Notes: generated by a model from the letters alone, not told the origin. Shown: positions 1-9,445, counted from the first letter of the stretch. The stretch: 44,561 nt of DNA from Cellulosilyticum ruminicola JCM 14822 (GCF_001311925.1 NZ_BBCG01000029.1:1-44561), one strand, 5' to 3'. Translations and numbers: made by a program.

Positions 1-104
1 GAAGCTTATTCTACTTGTAAATTTAACTAGCACAACTCGTTAATTTATAGCTTTTCTTAAGCTATTTCTCTATCATAAACTATCTTTTTCTAGAAGTCTA
101 GGGG

Positions 105-147
105 TAATTCCTTTTTTTCTACTTTTTTTACTAGGAATTATTTTTTT
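105..147 (+). terminator. possible intrinsic terminator
   Basis: TAATTCC (105-111) is complementary to GGAATTA (134-140), with a pyrimidine-rich loop and seven T residues directly after the right arm. It would act on the plus strand, so on a gene entering from the left edge. The stem is only 7 bp, so the call is weak. It lies just beyond the stop codon of the minus-strand peptidase. Confidence 0.3.
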
Positions 148-150
148 GTA

Positions 151-747
151 TTATGATTGTACAACAATAAATGGCTCATCTAATTTAATTAAGGATACGC
201 TTTTATCTACGTATTGTTTATTCTCTATAATAAATCTAGGATCTAATGGTATACCATTAACGCGGTATTCTAGATGTAAGTGTGGCGCACTGCTATCTCC
301 TGTGTTTCCTGAAAAGCCTATGATTTGTCCTTGTTTGACATTATTCCCTAAATTAACAGCATATGCGTCTAAATGCATATACCAAGTCTGAGAACCATCT
401 GCATGTACTAACATGATAATGTTTCCACCACCTGCATTAATGCCCTTTGAATCTGGTGCTGCTTTAATAACTTTTCCATCCGCCGCTGCATATACAGGAG
501 TCCCTATTGGCATTTTTAAATCAATCCCTTGATGACTATAGCTTGTCCTATCTTGATCAAATGGTGCAGTTAATTCTGCTTCCACCTTTATAGGACTTAT
601 AAACTTAATCTCTTCTTTAGCTTTCTCTACATTTGGGCTTACTGTAACTGCTGACGATGTACTTTGCGTTATATTTGCTGCATAGATCATACCTGGCACT
701 GCTGCTACAATCAACATACCACATAAATGCTTTTTCCATTGTTTCAT
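151..747 (-). CDS. secreted M23-family (LytM/Gly-Gly endopeptidase-like) peptidase
   Basis: A 198-residue protein with an N-terminal signal or anchor (two Lys, then a hydrophobic stretch to about residue 25). It has a short linker, then a complete M23 peptidase domain at about residues 60-175. The zinc ligands are visible: H in SHQGIDLK (with the D four residues on), the H of WYMHLDAY, and the H-L-H of SAPHLHLEY. Family members cleave peptidoglycan cross-bridges or stems, or act as LytM-type activators of amidases. All metal ligands are present, so an active enzyme is likely. It acts at the cell surface. The start is supported by GGAGGAAAAAAG directly upstream. It stands alone, with about 240 bp of non-coding DNA before the divergent CmpB-like remnant. 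The exact substrate bond cannot be told. Confidence 0.85.
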   Translation of the reverse strand: MKQWKKHLCGMLIVAAVPGMIYAANITQSTSSAVTVSPNVEKAKEEIKFISPIKVEAELTAPFDQDRTSYSHQGIDLKMPIGTPVYAAADGKVIKAAPDSKGINAGGGNIIMLVHADGSQTWYMHLDAYAVNLGNNVKQGQIIGFSGNTGDSSAPHLHLEYRVNGIPLDPRFIIENKQYVDKSVSLIKLDEPFIVVQS

Positions 748-984
748 CTTTTTTCCTCCTCGTTTCTCTTATGTCCTGCTACACCTTATAGCCCTTTATA
801 TAAAATGCTATATTTAATGCCTCTGCTTCTATAGTTTTTCTATAGAACATTTATCTACTATGGACTCTCTTATATGTTATCGACATTCTTATACATAAGT
901 TCAAGTTTTATAGCGCATAAATCTTATATTTGGGCACATAATAAATTTACTTGAACACTAAAATTTACAGGAAAGGACTTTTAT

Positions 985-1358
985 ATGAGATAACTAGGAA
1001 AATATCTTGTACTTTTTTGTATTGGTGGTATAAGCTATTTACTTATTGAAATTCTTTATCGTGGCCTACCCATTGGACTATGGGAATTTTAGATGGAATC
1101 TATTTTATATTGATTGGCCTTATTAATAATATATTTAGTTTTGATTTCTCTTCTATTTTACAAATGCTGATCTCAGCCTTCATTATTACAATACTAGAAT
1201 TTTTAAGTGGCATGCTTTTAAATATTTATCTTGGGCTTCATATTTTGGATTATAGCCATTTACCTTGTAATATTTTAGGACAAGTTTGTTTATCATTCTT
1301 TGTTATTTGGTTCTTCCTTTCTCCTATTGCTATTTTAGCTGATGATTTTATTAGGTAG
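985..1358 (+). pseudogene. broken CmpB-like putative ABC transporter permease (ABC_trans_CmpB family)
   Basis: After the ribosome binding site AGGAAAGGACT, ATG at 985 is followed by AGA and then an in-frame TAA. Reading through the stop gives LGKYLVLFCIGGISYLLIEI and then LYRG. The frame then slips by one base near 1063-1067, and the conserved continuation HWTMGILDGIYFILIGLINN is in the next frame, running to the stop at 1358. The IEILYRG...HWTM...FILIG pattern is typical of the small multi-pass membrane family annotated as putative ABC transporter permease (CmpB). There are therefore two lesions, a nonsense codon at codon 3 and a missing base. An ATG inside the second part (1080) could start a 92-residue product with two membrane spans, but it has no good ribosome site. 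The role of the intact family is not established. Confidence 0.7.
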
Positions 1359-1394
1359 AAACTCTTTCATGAAGATAAACTTCATTACCATTTT

Positions 1395-1424
1395 TATACA
1401 TTTTTATATCTAGTACTGTATAAT
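1395..1424 (+). promoter_or_regulatory. probable sigma-A promoter of traX
   Basis: A perfect -10 hexamer TATAAT (1419-1424) lies 29 bp before the traX start. A weak -35 (TATACA, 1395-1400) sits 18 bp upstream of it. The ribosome site AGGAGGTG follows. The -10 is the main support. Confidence 0.5.
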
Positions 1425-1452
1425 ATGAATATAATTTAATAGGAGGTGTACT

Positions 1453-2124
1453 ATGCATACACAAAAAATTAGTTTAAGCGGTAGTAATTTAAAAATCATT
1501 GCTATTACAACAATGCTTATTGATCATATTGGTGCTGTTTTATTTCCTACATGTTATCTCTTACGTTGTATAGGACGTCTTGCATTTCCTATATTTTGTT
1601 TTTTACTTGTAGAAGGTTTTCTTCATACTCACAATGTTAGAAATTATGCTATTCGTCTAGGTATTTTTGCATTTATATCAGAAATTCCTTTCAATTTAGC
1701 TATATCTGAAAGAATTTTTAATTTTTCTCATCAAAATGTATTTTTCACACTACTTATTGGACTCCTCGTACTTATAGGGTTGGATAAGTTTAAATATAAA
1801 AATTGGATGCAATACTTCATCTTTGTATCTGGCATGATTATTGCAGAATTGGCAAGAGTAGACTATGGATGTTTTGGTGTTATTTTTATTATATTATTTT
1901 ACCTTTATCATAAACATCATAAGCTCCTTCCTCTAACTATCAGCTTTTTCTTTTTCAGCTTTCTTGCAAATCCTATGGAATCCCTTGCTACCTTAGCGAT
2001 TCTTCCAATTGCCTGCTACAATGGCAAACGTGGTCTATCTCTTAAATATGTATTTTATGCTTTTTATCCAACTCACTTATTTATACTTTATCTCATTGCA
2101 CACCTTTTACATATTTACTCATGA
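1453..2124 (+). CDS. TraX family membrane protein
   Basis: A 223-residue integral membrane protein with about seven hydrophobic segments. It opens with the family signature LKIIAITTMLIDHIGAVLFP at residues 13-32 and has the RCIGRLAFPIFCFLLVEGF segment soon after, both typical of TraX (PF05857). In F-type plasmids TraX N-acetylates pilin, but chromosomal Firmicute copies are common with no pilin nearby. They resemble membrane acyltransferases, so acylation of an unknown substrate is an inference. The start follows AGGAGGTGTACT. It is monocistronic, with its own promoter and a strong hairpin terminator shared with the converging MATE gene. No conjugation genes are visible in the window. Confidence 0.85.
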   Translation: MHTQKISLSGSNLKIIAITTMLIDHIGAVLFPTCYLLRCIGRLAFPIFCFLLVEGFLHTHNVRNYAIRLGIFAFISEIPFNLAISERIFNFSHQNVFFTLLIGLLVLIGLDKFKYKNWMQYFIFVSGMIIAELARVDYGCFGVIFIILFYLYHKHHKLLPLTISFFFFSFLANPMESLATLAILPIACYNGKRGLSLKYVFYAFYPTHLFILYLIAHLLHIYS

Positions 2125-2146
2125 TGATATAAGATATGTAAAAGGC

Positions 2147-2191
2147 AAAAGAAGGTTTCGCAAAAAATATTATTTTGCGAAACCTTCTTTT
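2147..2191. terminator. bidirectional intrinsic terminator
   Basis: A perfect 19-bp inverted repeat (2147-2165 against 2173-2191) with a 7-nt loop. The A-rich and T-rich ends allow it to work in both directions, between converging traX (+) and the MATE gene (-). Confidence 0.9.
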
Positions 2192-2201
2192 GATTATTGT
2201 A

Positions 2202-3548
2202 TTATCTGGTAACATGACAAAGCCATTTCTTTCCTTTATAACGATAGTAGGTTAATGGTAATTTAATAATCTCATCACACATTAATAGTATGTATACAAT
2301 TGTAACTGGCCATTTAAACACAAATGCAGCAATAGATCCTAGTAAAATAGAACCTCCCCACATAGTAGTCACATCTAAAATGAGTCCAAACTTTGTATCT
2401 CCTCCTGCTCTAAACACACCTACAACTAAAGTTGTATTAATGGATTGAGCAAATGTAAAATAGGTCATTACAAACATCATCATTGATAAGTAATTAACTG
2501 CTTCCGGTGATAATGTTAATACATTCATTACAATAGGTCTTATAATTAAAACAATAGCTGCACCTAAAAGGCCTGCATAAATACTTAGTTTTAAAAATCT
2601 CTTACCATATTCTTCTGCTAACTTCTCATTATTTTCACCAATTGTTTTACCAATGATAATAGCTGTAGCATTGGCTATACCAAAGGCCATAACCATGGCC
2701 AATTGTCTTGTAACTTGAGCCACTGAATTAGCTGCTACTACAGAACTTCCTATATGTCCTATAATAACTGCATTCATAGAACATGCTGCTCCCCAAAAAA
2801 GTTCATTGGCGATAACTGGTGAAGCATACTTTAAGAAATCTTTAAATAAAAGAGCATCTCTTACAAATAAGTCTTTAGGTTCAAAAGTAATGACTTTATT
2901 AATGTATTTTGCATAAGCAATTACAATGATTAACTCTACAATACGTGTTATTAGTGTCGCAATAGCTGCCCCTTTAATTCCTAAAGTAGGAAAAGGCCCT
3001 AACCCAAATATTAAAAGTGCGTTAAGAGCTACATTTAATACTAATGAATTAGAATAAACAACTGTTGAAATAAGTACCCTCTCAATACTACGTACAATAT
3101 TAAGATAAACCATGGTAATTGCAATCGGTATATATGAAAAAGCAATAATTCTTAAATACTGAATTCCTTCATCTATAACTGCCTCTTCATTTGAAAAAAT
3201 TTGCATAACTGGCCTTGTAAATAATAGTACAATTACAGTAAAAATTAAACTTACGATTAGGGAAATGCGCATTGCAATTCCCATAATCTTTTCAATCGTC
3301 TGAGTATCCTGCTTCCCCCAATATTGAGCTGTTAAAACAGCTGCTCCTGACGTAATCCCAAAGAAAATAAGTGATAGAATAAACTGTACTTGTCCAGCTA
3401 AAGATGAAGCTGAAAGTACGTTTTCTCCTACCTTTCCTAACATCATAACATCTGCTGAGGTAATCGCTGTATTAATGAGATTCTGCACAGCCATAGGCAT
3501 GACTAATGCAAATACCATCTTATAAAATGATTTATTTGCTTGCTTCAT
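2202..3548 (-). CDS. MATE family efflux transporter
   Basis: A 448-residue multidrug and toxic compound extrusion (MATE) transporter with twelve hydrophobic segments in two halves. Family marks include the start FALVMPMAVQNLINTAITSA, the VGENVLSASSLAGQ segment, and in the second half NSVAQVTRQLAMVMAFGIAN. Members export cationic drugs or metabolites in exchange for Na+ or H+; the substrate cannot be read from sequence. An ATG 12 bp further upstream (3560) lacks a ribosome site. The ATG at 3548 is preceded by GGAGAAAACT, so I prefer it. It begins about 26 bp after the stop of the predicted ATPase gene and is probably cotranscribed with it. It is one of three MATE loci in this window. Confidence 0.88.
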   Translation of the reverse strand: MKQANKSFYKMVFALVMPMAVQNLINTAITSADVMMLGKVGENVLSASSLAGQVQFILSLIFFGITSGAAVLTAQYWGKQDTQTIEKIMGIAMRISLIVSLIFTVIVLLFTRPVMQIFSNEEAVIDEGIQYLRIIAFSYIPIAITMVYLNIVRSIERVLISTVVYSNSLVLNVALNALLIFGLGPFPTLGIKGAAIATLITRIVELIIVIAYAKYINKVITFEPKDLFVRDALLFKDFLKYASPVIANELFWGAACSMNAVIIGHIGSSVVAANSVAQVTRQLAMVMAFGIANATAIIIGKTIGENNEKLAEEYGKRFLKLSIYAGLLGAAIVLIIRPIVMNVLTLSPEAVNYLSMMMFVMTYFTFAQSINTTLVVGVFRAGGDTKFGLILDVTTMWGGSILLGSIAAFVFKWPVTIVYILLMCDEIIKLPLTYYRYKGKKWLCHVTR

Positions 3549-3573
3549 AGTTTTCTCCATTTATATCTAGTTT

Positions 3574-5277
3574 TTATTTTATGCGTAATTTACGATAACG
3601 ATTAATCATACAACATACTTCATAAGCTCTTGGCATAGCTAAGTTACCTGAATAACCACTGCAACTTGAAAGTACTGTAATACCTTCTTTTTTGACTTTT
3701 GCTTCAAATATGCTGACACATTCTTCTAAGGTGTGATTGTCATCTATAATATTCTTTACCATATAATCCAAAATGGCACCTAAAGCATTAGTTTGATTTA
3801 TTTCTACAAGTTGTTCCACATAACTTAAATCAATATTTTCATCTCCGTAAGAGATTGTATCTAGACTTCTCACCTTAATCTTAGAATCTTTATCTCCTTT
3901 TGGAAAACTATTTTTCATAAGGATACGATGTGTAATCTCACCAAAAGCTTTATCATTTTGAGCAGCTCTTGTTTCTCCTATTTCGCTAGCAATCTCTTTT
4001 GCTCTAGCTGTTACATCCTCTAAATGATAAGAATCTAACATAATGATATGCTCTGCTACATCAAAATAATCCCCACTACCACCTACAACCATAATTGTAG
4101 AGACATCTTTTTGTAATTTAAGTTGTGCCACTTTATCAATAAACGGTGTAATAGGTTCTTTTTCTTTGGCAACTAATTTTTGCATACGACCATCACGAAT
4201 CATAAAGTTAGTGGCTGATGTATCTTCATCAATAAGTAATACTTTACTTCCTGCTTCTAAAGCCTCCATCACATTTGTAGCTTGTGATGTACTTCCACTG
4301 GCATTTTCTGTACTAAATTTCACTGTATCCTTACCATTCGGTAAGTTATTAATAAATGGACTGATATTTACTTTAGCTACACTTCTGCCATCTTCTGCAC
4401 GAATTTTCATAGCATCGTCTCTTGTAATAACAAGTTCTCTACCATCACTTGGAATATGATTATATACCCCTTTTTCAATAGCTTGTAATAAAGTAGATTT
4501 TCCGTGATATCCCCCACCTACAATTAATGTAATACCTTTTGGAATACCTAATCCTTTTACTTTTCCTCTATAAGGTAAGTTCATTTCTACTTCTAAGTGA
4601 ACTGGACTCCTAAATGGTACACCTTTTTTAAGTGGCAGCTCCGATATACCACTTTTTCTAGGTAATATAGACCCATTTGCAATAAAGGTTATTAAATCTC
4701 TATTTATAAGTTCCTTGCGTATAAATGCTTGATCTTCCATAAGTTCTACTTGTGCTTGTAACTTACTGCCATCTATATTTTTATAATAAAGAGAAGCTTC
4801 TACAATTTTAGGTAAAGCCTCACATAAAATATAAGCTGCTGCCTTTCCTAACACTCTTCTTCCTGCTGCTGGAAGACCCACTTCACATCTTAACTCAATT
4901 TGCTTAGCATCAATCATTACTGATGTACGCTCAAGGATTTGTGTACTTGGACGTGCAATGCATATCATCCCACTCTTCCCAGAACCTCTTACTCCATTGT
5001 AAAGCTTCTCTATATTTTCAGCGAAAACTCTTGTTAGAAAATCTGCTGCTGCAATACATTTATTTTTAGAATCAATAAATGTATTTGGAACCCCTGCCAC
5101 ATTTATTGGCATAAATACACGCACCTTAGATGGACTAGCAAAAGGATCTCCTTGTACATGTTGTATTTCTATTACATAATCTTTAAAGCTATAACTCCCC
5201 TTAATTTCTTTATAAGCACCATAACTTTTTCCATCTAGACTCATAAGCAGCCTTTGTAAATCTTTATTGTTCTTCAT
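3574..5277 (-). CDS. ABC-class predicted ATPase (PF09818-type P-loop protein)
   Basis: A 567-residue soluble protein of the family called predicted ATPase of the ABC class. The Walker A is GGGYHGKSTLL at about residues 253-263, a modified ABC-type loop. The Walker B is KVLLIDEDTSATN near residue 350. A switch-like MVVGGSGDY follows near residue 400. The N-terminal 230 residues and the C-terminal 150 are family specific. There are no membrane spans and no permease partner, so it is unlikely to be a transporter component. A role linked to nucleic acids has been suggested for the family but is unproven. The start follows AGGTGAAAAG. The MATE gene follows closely and is probably in the same transcript. 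Confidence 0.85.
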   Translation of the reverse strand: MKNNKDLQRLLMSLDGKSYGAYKEIKGSYSFKDYVIEIQHVQGDPFASPSKVRVFMPINVAGVPNTFIDSKNKCIAAADFLTRVFAENIEKLYNGVRGSGKSGMICIARPSTQILERTSVMIDAKQIELRCEVGLPAAGRRVLGKAAAYILCEALPKIVEASLYYKNIDGSKLQAQVELMEDQAFIRKELINRDLITFIANGSILPRKSGISELPLKKGVPFRSPVHLEVEMNLPYRGKVKGLGIPKGITLIVGGGYHGKSTLLQAIEKGVYNHIPSDGRELVITRDDAMKIRAEDGRSVAKVNISPFINNLPNGKDTVKFSTENASGSTSQATNVMEALEAGSKVLLIDEDTSATNFMIRDGRMQKLVAKEKEPITPFIDKVAQLKLQKDVSTIMVVGGSGDYFDVAEHIIMLDSYHLEDVTARAKEIASEIGETRAAQNDKAFGEITHRILMKNSFPKGDKDSKIKVRSLDTISYGDENIDLSYVEQLVEINQTNALGAILDYMVKNIIDDNHTLEECVSIFEAKVKKEGITVLSSCSGYSGNLAMPRAYEVCCMINRYRKLRIK

Positions 5278-5381
5278 CTTTTCACCTACTAATTTTTATA
5301 TTCTTATTAAGCATAATATATATTAATTAAAACTTCAAATGCATAGCTTATAAAGCTACTGCCCTACTTATTTTTAGTCAT

Positions 5382-5430
5382 AAAAAAGGGGTGTCGCAAG
5401 ATTTTAATAATAATTTTGCAGCATCCCCTT
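5382..5430 (-). terminator. intrinsic terminator of glgA
   Basis: Imperfect stem of GGGGTGTCGCAA against TTGCAGCATCCCC. On the minus strand a run of T residues follows the stem. It lies 25 bp after the glgA stop. Confidence 0.85.
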
Positions 5431-5454
5431 ATTTATATAGTCTAGATTCTCTTC

Positions 5455-6903
5455 TTACCAGATGAGCCTATCATATAATTCCTCATACTTTTTAGCTGAT
5501 ATATGCCATGAGAAGTTAGCCCTCATACCGCGATGTACAATACCGCGCCATGCCTCTTGATTTTCATAATAAATCTTCTTAGCATAATTAATGATGCCTA
5601 ACATTTCATGAGCATTATAGTTAGCAAATGAGAAACCTGTACCTGTATTTTCTACTTCATTATACGCTTGTACAGTATCTTTTAAACCACCTGTTTCTCT
5701 GACAATAGGTACTGTACCATAACGTAATGACATAAGTTGTGACAAACCACATGGTTCAAACCTAGATGGCATTAAAAATGCATCAGCTGCTGCATAAAGT
5801 TTATGCGCTAAATCATCTGAGTAATAGATATTGGCAGATACATTTTGAGGTTTAATCCACTGATAATGTTTAAACATATTTTCATATTGTCCTTCTCCCG
5901 TACCAAGGACTACGAGTTGTGTATTGTCATCACAGATTTGATTCATTACCCAGTCTACAAGATCCAGACCTTTTTGATCTGTAAGCCTTGAGATAATTGC
6001 TAACATGAATTTATTTTTATCTACAGGTAAGCCTAGTTGTTTTTGAAGTGCTAACTTATTTTGTACCTTAAGTGTATCTACAGTGCTGATATCATAGTTT
6101 TTATAAATATGTGCATCCTTTTCAGGATTATATTCATCATAATCAATACCATTTAAGATACCACATAATGAATTGTTTCTCGCTCTAAGAAGTCCGTCTA
6201 AACCTTCCCCATAGTAAGGCATCTGGATTTCTCTAGCATATGTATCACTTACTGTTGTAATGTAGTCTGAATAAACAAGACCACCTTTTAACATATTGGC
6301 GTCCTTATTAAACTCTAATTTATCTGGTGTAAATAAGTCTGCTGGTAATCCACTGATTCCCCTTATAGTTTTCAAATCCCATATACCTTGGAATTTTAAG
6401 TTATGAATGGTCATAATTGTTTTAATTCCCCAGAAGAATGGATTACTTGCAAAAATTGTTTTTAAATAAACAGGTACTAATGCTGATTGCCAATCATGAC
6501 AATGAATAATATCTGGTTTAAAATCAATGACAGGTAAGATTGCAAGTACTGCCTTGCAGAAGAATGTGAACTTTTCAATATCAAAGCGTGTGGTACCATA
6601 AGGCGCCCAACCGCTAAAGTAGTATTCATTATCTACAAAGTAAAAAGTAACTCCTTCATATTCCGTGGTCATAATTCCTACATGTAATTTTTCCTTTTGC
6701 CAGCCAATATCCATATAGAAATGATGCCTATATGTAAAACTATTACGGTACTGCGCTGGAATGCAAGTATAATATGGCATAATAACACGTACATCATATT
6801 TTTCTTTATCAAACATTTTAGGAAGTGTTCCCACTACATCAGCTAACCCTCCAGTTTTTATAAAGGGTACACATTCTGAAGCTACAAATAATACTTTTTT
6901 CAT
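5455..6903 (-). CDS. glgA: glycogen synthase (ADP-glucose type, GT5)
   Basis: A 482-residue GT-B fold glucosyltransferase, the usual length for bacterial GlgA. It transfers glucose from ADP-glucose to the non-reducing end of an alpha-1,4-glucan. The N-terminal KTGGLADVVGTLPK loop (residues about 17-30) holds the ADP-glucose-binding Lys-x-Gly-Gly. The GHD-equivalent is IIHCHDWQSAL. The C-terminal domain has ISRLTDQKGLDL and the ExxGL-type motif FEPCGLSQLMSLRYGT. The start follows GGGGGAAGAAA. No other glycogen gene (glgC, glgD, glgB, glgP) is within the window, and it ends in its own terminator, so it appears monocistronic here. Confidence 0.95.
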   Translation of the reverse strand: MKKVLFVASECVPFIKTGGLADVVGTLPKMFDKEKYDVRVIMPYYTCIPAQYRNSFTYRHHFYMDIGWQKEKLHVGIMTTEYEGVTFYFVDNEYYFSGWAPYGTTRFDIEKFTFFCKAVLAILPVIDFKPDIIHCHDWQSALVPVYLKTIFASNPFFWGIKTIMTIHNLKFQGIWDLKTIRGISGLPADLFTPDKLEFNKDANMLKGGLVYSDYITTVSDTYAREIQMPYYGEGLDGLLRARNNSLCGILNGIDYDEYNPEKDAHIYKNYDISTVDTLKVQNKLALQKQLGLPVDKNKFMLAIISRLTDQKGLDLVDWVMNQICDDNTQLVVLGTGEGQYENMFKHYQWIKPQNVSANIYYSDDLAHKLYAAADAFLMPSRFEPCGLSQLMSLRYGTVPIVRETGGLKDTVQAYNEVENTGTGFSFANYNAHEMLGIINYAKKIYYENQEAWRGIVHRGMRANFSWHISAKKYEELYDRLIW

Positions 6904-7110
6904 TTTCTTCCCCCATTTCCTATAAACATTGGTTTTTCATATTAATTATTATACTAATTTATTTTATAATTTTCAATTTTTACCACCATGCAAATTAACA
7001 GAAATTTTAAATTTTATTTCATTTTAAATTAGTAAATAATTATATTTAGTATGAGCGAGACATATCATATTATTTATTCTTAATACATTTTTCTCGGCTT
7101 AGAAAAATGT

Positions 7111-7144
7111 AAAAAAGGTGTAACGCAAATTGTTACACCTTTTT
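7111..7144 (-). terminator. intrinsic terminator of BMP lipoprotein gene
   Basis: Perfect stem AAAAGGTGTAAC / GTTACACCTTTT with a 7-nt loop. On the minus strand it ends in T residues, 10 bp after the stop codon at 7155. Confidence 0.93.
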
Positions 7145-7154
7145 AATTTATCTA

Positions 7155-8243
7155 TTATACAGTTCCATCAACTACGATTTCACCAGTTTTTACTTTGTTA
7201 TATACTTCATTTACTACAATGATTGTTTCTTCACTTAAGTTTGGATTTTCAGCTGGGATTCCTACACCATCATTTGCGATTGAAAATACAATTACTTCAC
7301 CACCTTGGAAGTTTCCATTAACTTGTGCTACAATCATATCATGTGTTGCTTGATCTAAATATTTAATAGCTGATGTTAAGACTACAGATTGTTTAGTATC
7401 TTCATTGTAAATACCATCTGTATATTGATCTGAATCTACACCAATAACCCATACTTCTTGTCCATTACTAGTTCTTTGTTTAGCTTCTGTAATTGCACCA
7501 ATACCTGTACCACCTGCTGCTGTGAAAATTACTTTTACACCACGGTCATACATTTGAGCTGCAATTTGTTGTCCTGCTGCTTTGTCATCGAATGTTCCTT
7601 GGTATACAGAGTTTTCATCTTTAAATGAAATATTTGTACCTAAGTTTGTATTTGCGTAGTCAATACCTTGTCTAAATCCTTTTTCAAATCTTTGTACAGC
7701 TGGAAGTGCCATACCTCCTAAGAATCCAAATTCACCATCTTTGATTTGTGTTGCTGCTGCTACACCTGCAATGAAACTTGCTTCTTGTTCAGCAAATGTA
7801 ATTGATACTGTTTTGTCACCAATTTTTGTTGTTCCTTGTCCATCATTTGGTTCTCCATCTAAGATTACAAAGCTTGCATCTGTGTATTTATCTTGTGCTT
7901 TGAATAATGCTGTTTCAAAGTAGTAACCTGGTAACATAATGCTTTTGAATCCAGCATCATAAAGGTTACCGATTTCTTTTGTATAATCTGCTTCAGTTTC
8001 ACCAGCAGGTTTTAAATATTTACAATTCTTAACAGTTCCAGAGATTCCTTCCCATGTTCCTTGGTTGAATGAACGGTCATCAATTGTACCTTTTCCAACA
8101 ACCATACCAACCTTAAGGTCTGTATCTAATTTTTCAAATTTTGATGTAGTTTCAGTTTGACCACCATTTGCACTACCACCACATCCTGCTAATACGCTCA
8201 TTGCTAAAATACTGCTAAGTCCTAATGCTAAAAATTTCTTCAT
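7155..8243 (-). CDS. BMP family (PnrA-like) nucleoside-binding lipoprotein
   Basis: A 362-residue basic membrane protein family substrate-binding lipoprotein. The signal peptide ends in the lipobox LAGC (Cys at residue 20), then a Gly/Ser/Thr linker. The mature domain starts with KVGMVVGKGTIDDRSFNQGT, the family signature. PnrA/Med-type members bind purine nucleosides and feed a NupOPQ-type ABC importer, so nucleoside capture at the membrane surface is the likely role. No ATPase or permease is adjacent; they would be encoded elsewhere. It is a close paralogue of the lipoprotein at 38486-39577 (shared DDRSFNQ.TWEGI, GNLYDAGF-like and QQ.AAQMYDRGV segments). Unlike that gene, no purine riboswitch lies upstream. 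The start follows GGGAGTAGAAT. Confidence 0.92.
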   Translation of the reverse strand: MKKFLALGLSSILAMSVLAGCGGSANGGQTETTSKFEKLDTDLKVGMVVGKGTIDDRSFNQGTWEGISGTVKNCKYLKPAGETEADYTKEIGNLYDAGFKSIMLPGYYFETALFKAQDKYTDASFVILDGEPNDGQGTTKIGDKTVSITFAEQEASFIAGVAAATQIKDGEFGFLGGMALPAVQRFEKGFRQGIDYANTNLGTNISFKDENSVYQGTFDDKAAGQQIAAQMYDRGVKVIFTAAGGTGIGAITEAKQRTSNGQEVWVIGVDSDQYTDGIYNEDTKQSVVLTSAIKYLDQATHDMIVAQVNGNFQGGEVIVFSIANDGVGIPAENPNLSEETIIVVNEVYNKVKTGEIVVDGTV

Positions 8244-8310
8244 ATTCTACTCCCTGATTCTTATTTTATTTAACCACCAAATTTTTCCGTTTTCAGGCTA
8301 AACCTTCTAT

Positions 8311-8339
8311 ATAATAATTTAATTTTCAAAAAAACACAA
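8311..8339 (-). promoter_or_regulatory. candidate promoter of BMP lipoprotein gene
   Basis: On the minus strand, TTGTGT (8339-8334) and TATTAT (8316-8311) are separated by 17 bp, about 70 bp before the start codon. Both hexamers differ from consensus and the surroundings are very AT-rich, so this is tentative. Confidence 0.4.
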
Positions 8340-8480
8340 TACGAATGCAAAATGTTTATATAGTAAAATTTTTTCCTATTTAAACTAAAATTATCCAATA
8401 TTTAATCATTCATTTAACAATCATATCCAGGTAATTTTTAACATATAATATCTTAGCATCATATTCATTTTGTTTAATTT

Positions 8481-9350
8481 CTATTTTCTGCTTCCAGCTA
8501 TGGTATTGTCAATGCCTATTAGACGATTAATAATTTCTCTTGCAGTTGTAATTGGTAATGGCAATACAGGTGGCAATTTTTCTTTGTTATACCAACCCGC
8601 ATCTAAAATCTCTTTTTCATCTACAGTGATTTCCCCACTCTCATATTCTGCTGTAAAACCTAGCATTAATGAATCTCCTGTAGACCAAGGTTTACTACTC
8701 ACATATTGAATATTTTTTACCTTAACCCCTACTTCTTCATATACTTCTCTTTTCACTGCTGCTTCAAGGGTTTCTCCTTGTTCTACGAACCCTGCAATAA
8801 TACTATATAATCCTTCTGCAAAATTTGCATTATGCGCTAATAAAATCTCTTCTCCTTTTGTTACTCCTACAATAATTGCTGGAGAGATTCTAGGATACTC
8901 AATGCGCCCACACTTCTTACACACCTTTGCTCTTTCGTCTTCCTTACGCGTATATAAGTTGCCACATCTCCCACAATATTTCGTATTATTATCCCATTCT
9001 AAAAGTTGCATTGCTTTAATAGCTACAAAGTAGATTTCTTGATTTAATTCCCATAACTGACTTTTAAGCGGTATGAGCCTATATTCACTTTCAAATCCCC
9101 TTAAATCTTTAACATTTATACAGATACAAATTTGCCCTTTCAATTCACCTAAATAATAACTTTCTGCTAAATTAATATTTAATTTTTCTACTGTTTCATA
9201 AATAGGCATTTGAAGTTTATCTTCATTATTTTTTATTAATACTTTTCTATCACTATAAATAAAATAAATGGCTTCTTTTAATTCTTCCTTAGTTACCTCA
9301 CTTTTGAATTCAGGCCAAAAGTTTATATAATCTCTATATCCTTCGTTCAT
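8481..9350 (-). CDS. nudC: NudC-like NAD(H) pyrophosphatase (Nudix hydrolase with zinc ribbon)
   Basis: A 289-residue Nudix enzyme with the NudC domain order. An N-terminal family domain is followed by a four-Cys zinc ribbon (YCGRCG...VCKKCG, residues about 125-145). The Nudix box is GFVEQGETLEAAVKREVYEE followed by VGV. NudC hydrolyses NADH to NMNH and AMP and, in some bacteria, removes NAD caps from RNA. The specificity motif after the Nudix box is normally SQPWPFPxS. Here it reads SKPWSTGDSLMLGF, which keeps the S-x-PW and S-LMLGF frame but changes the middle, so nucleotide preference may differ. The start follows AGGGGATTAG. It is separated from corA by a terminator. Confidence 0.87.
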   Translation of the reverse strand: MNEGYRDYINFWPEFKSEVTKEELKEAIYFIYSDRKVLIKNNEDKLQMPIYETVEKLNINLAESYYLGELKGQICICINVKDLRGFESEYRLIPLKSQLWELNQEIYFVAIKAMQLLEWDNNTKYCGRCGNLYTRKEDERAKVCKKCGRIEYPRISPAIIVGVTKGEEILLAHNANFAEGLYSIIAGFVEQGETLEAAVKREVYEEVGVKVKNIQYVSSKPWSTGDSLMLGFTAEYESGEITVDEKEILDAGWYNKEKLPPVLPLPITTAREIINRLIGIDNTIAGSRK

Positions 9351-9400
9351 CTAATCCCCTCTATTCTTTAGTGTTTATATATTATTTCATTATACACCCC

Positions 9401-9437
9401 AAAAAGCAATATTAGGGATTCCTAATATCACTTTTTA
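9401..9437. terminator. intrinsic terminator between corA and nudC
   Basis: ATATTAGG and CCTAATAT pair around a 4-nt loop, flanked by AAAAAG and CTTTTT that extend the stem after a mismatch. T residues follow on the minus strand, just after the corA stop. Confidence 0.75.
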
Positions 9438-9445
9438 TATGCTAT

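Noticed and set aside
8244-8480. Purine riboswitch before the first BMP lipoprotein
   Set aside because: The GTTTCTACC core and ATATGG loop are absent on the minus strand here, unlike the second paralogue.
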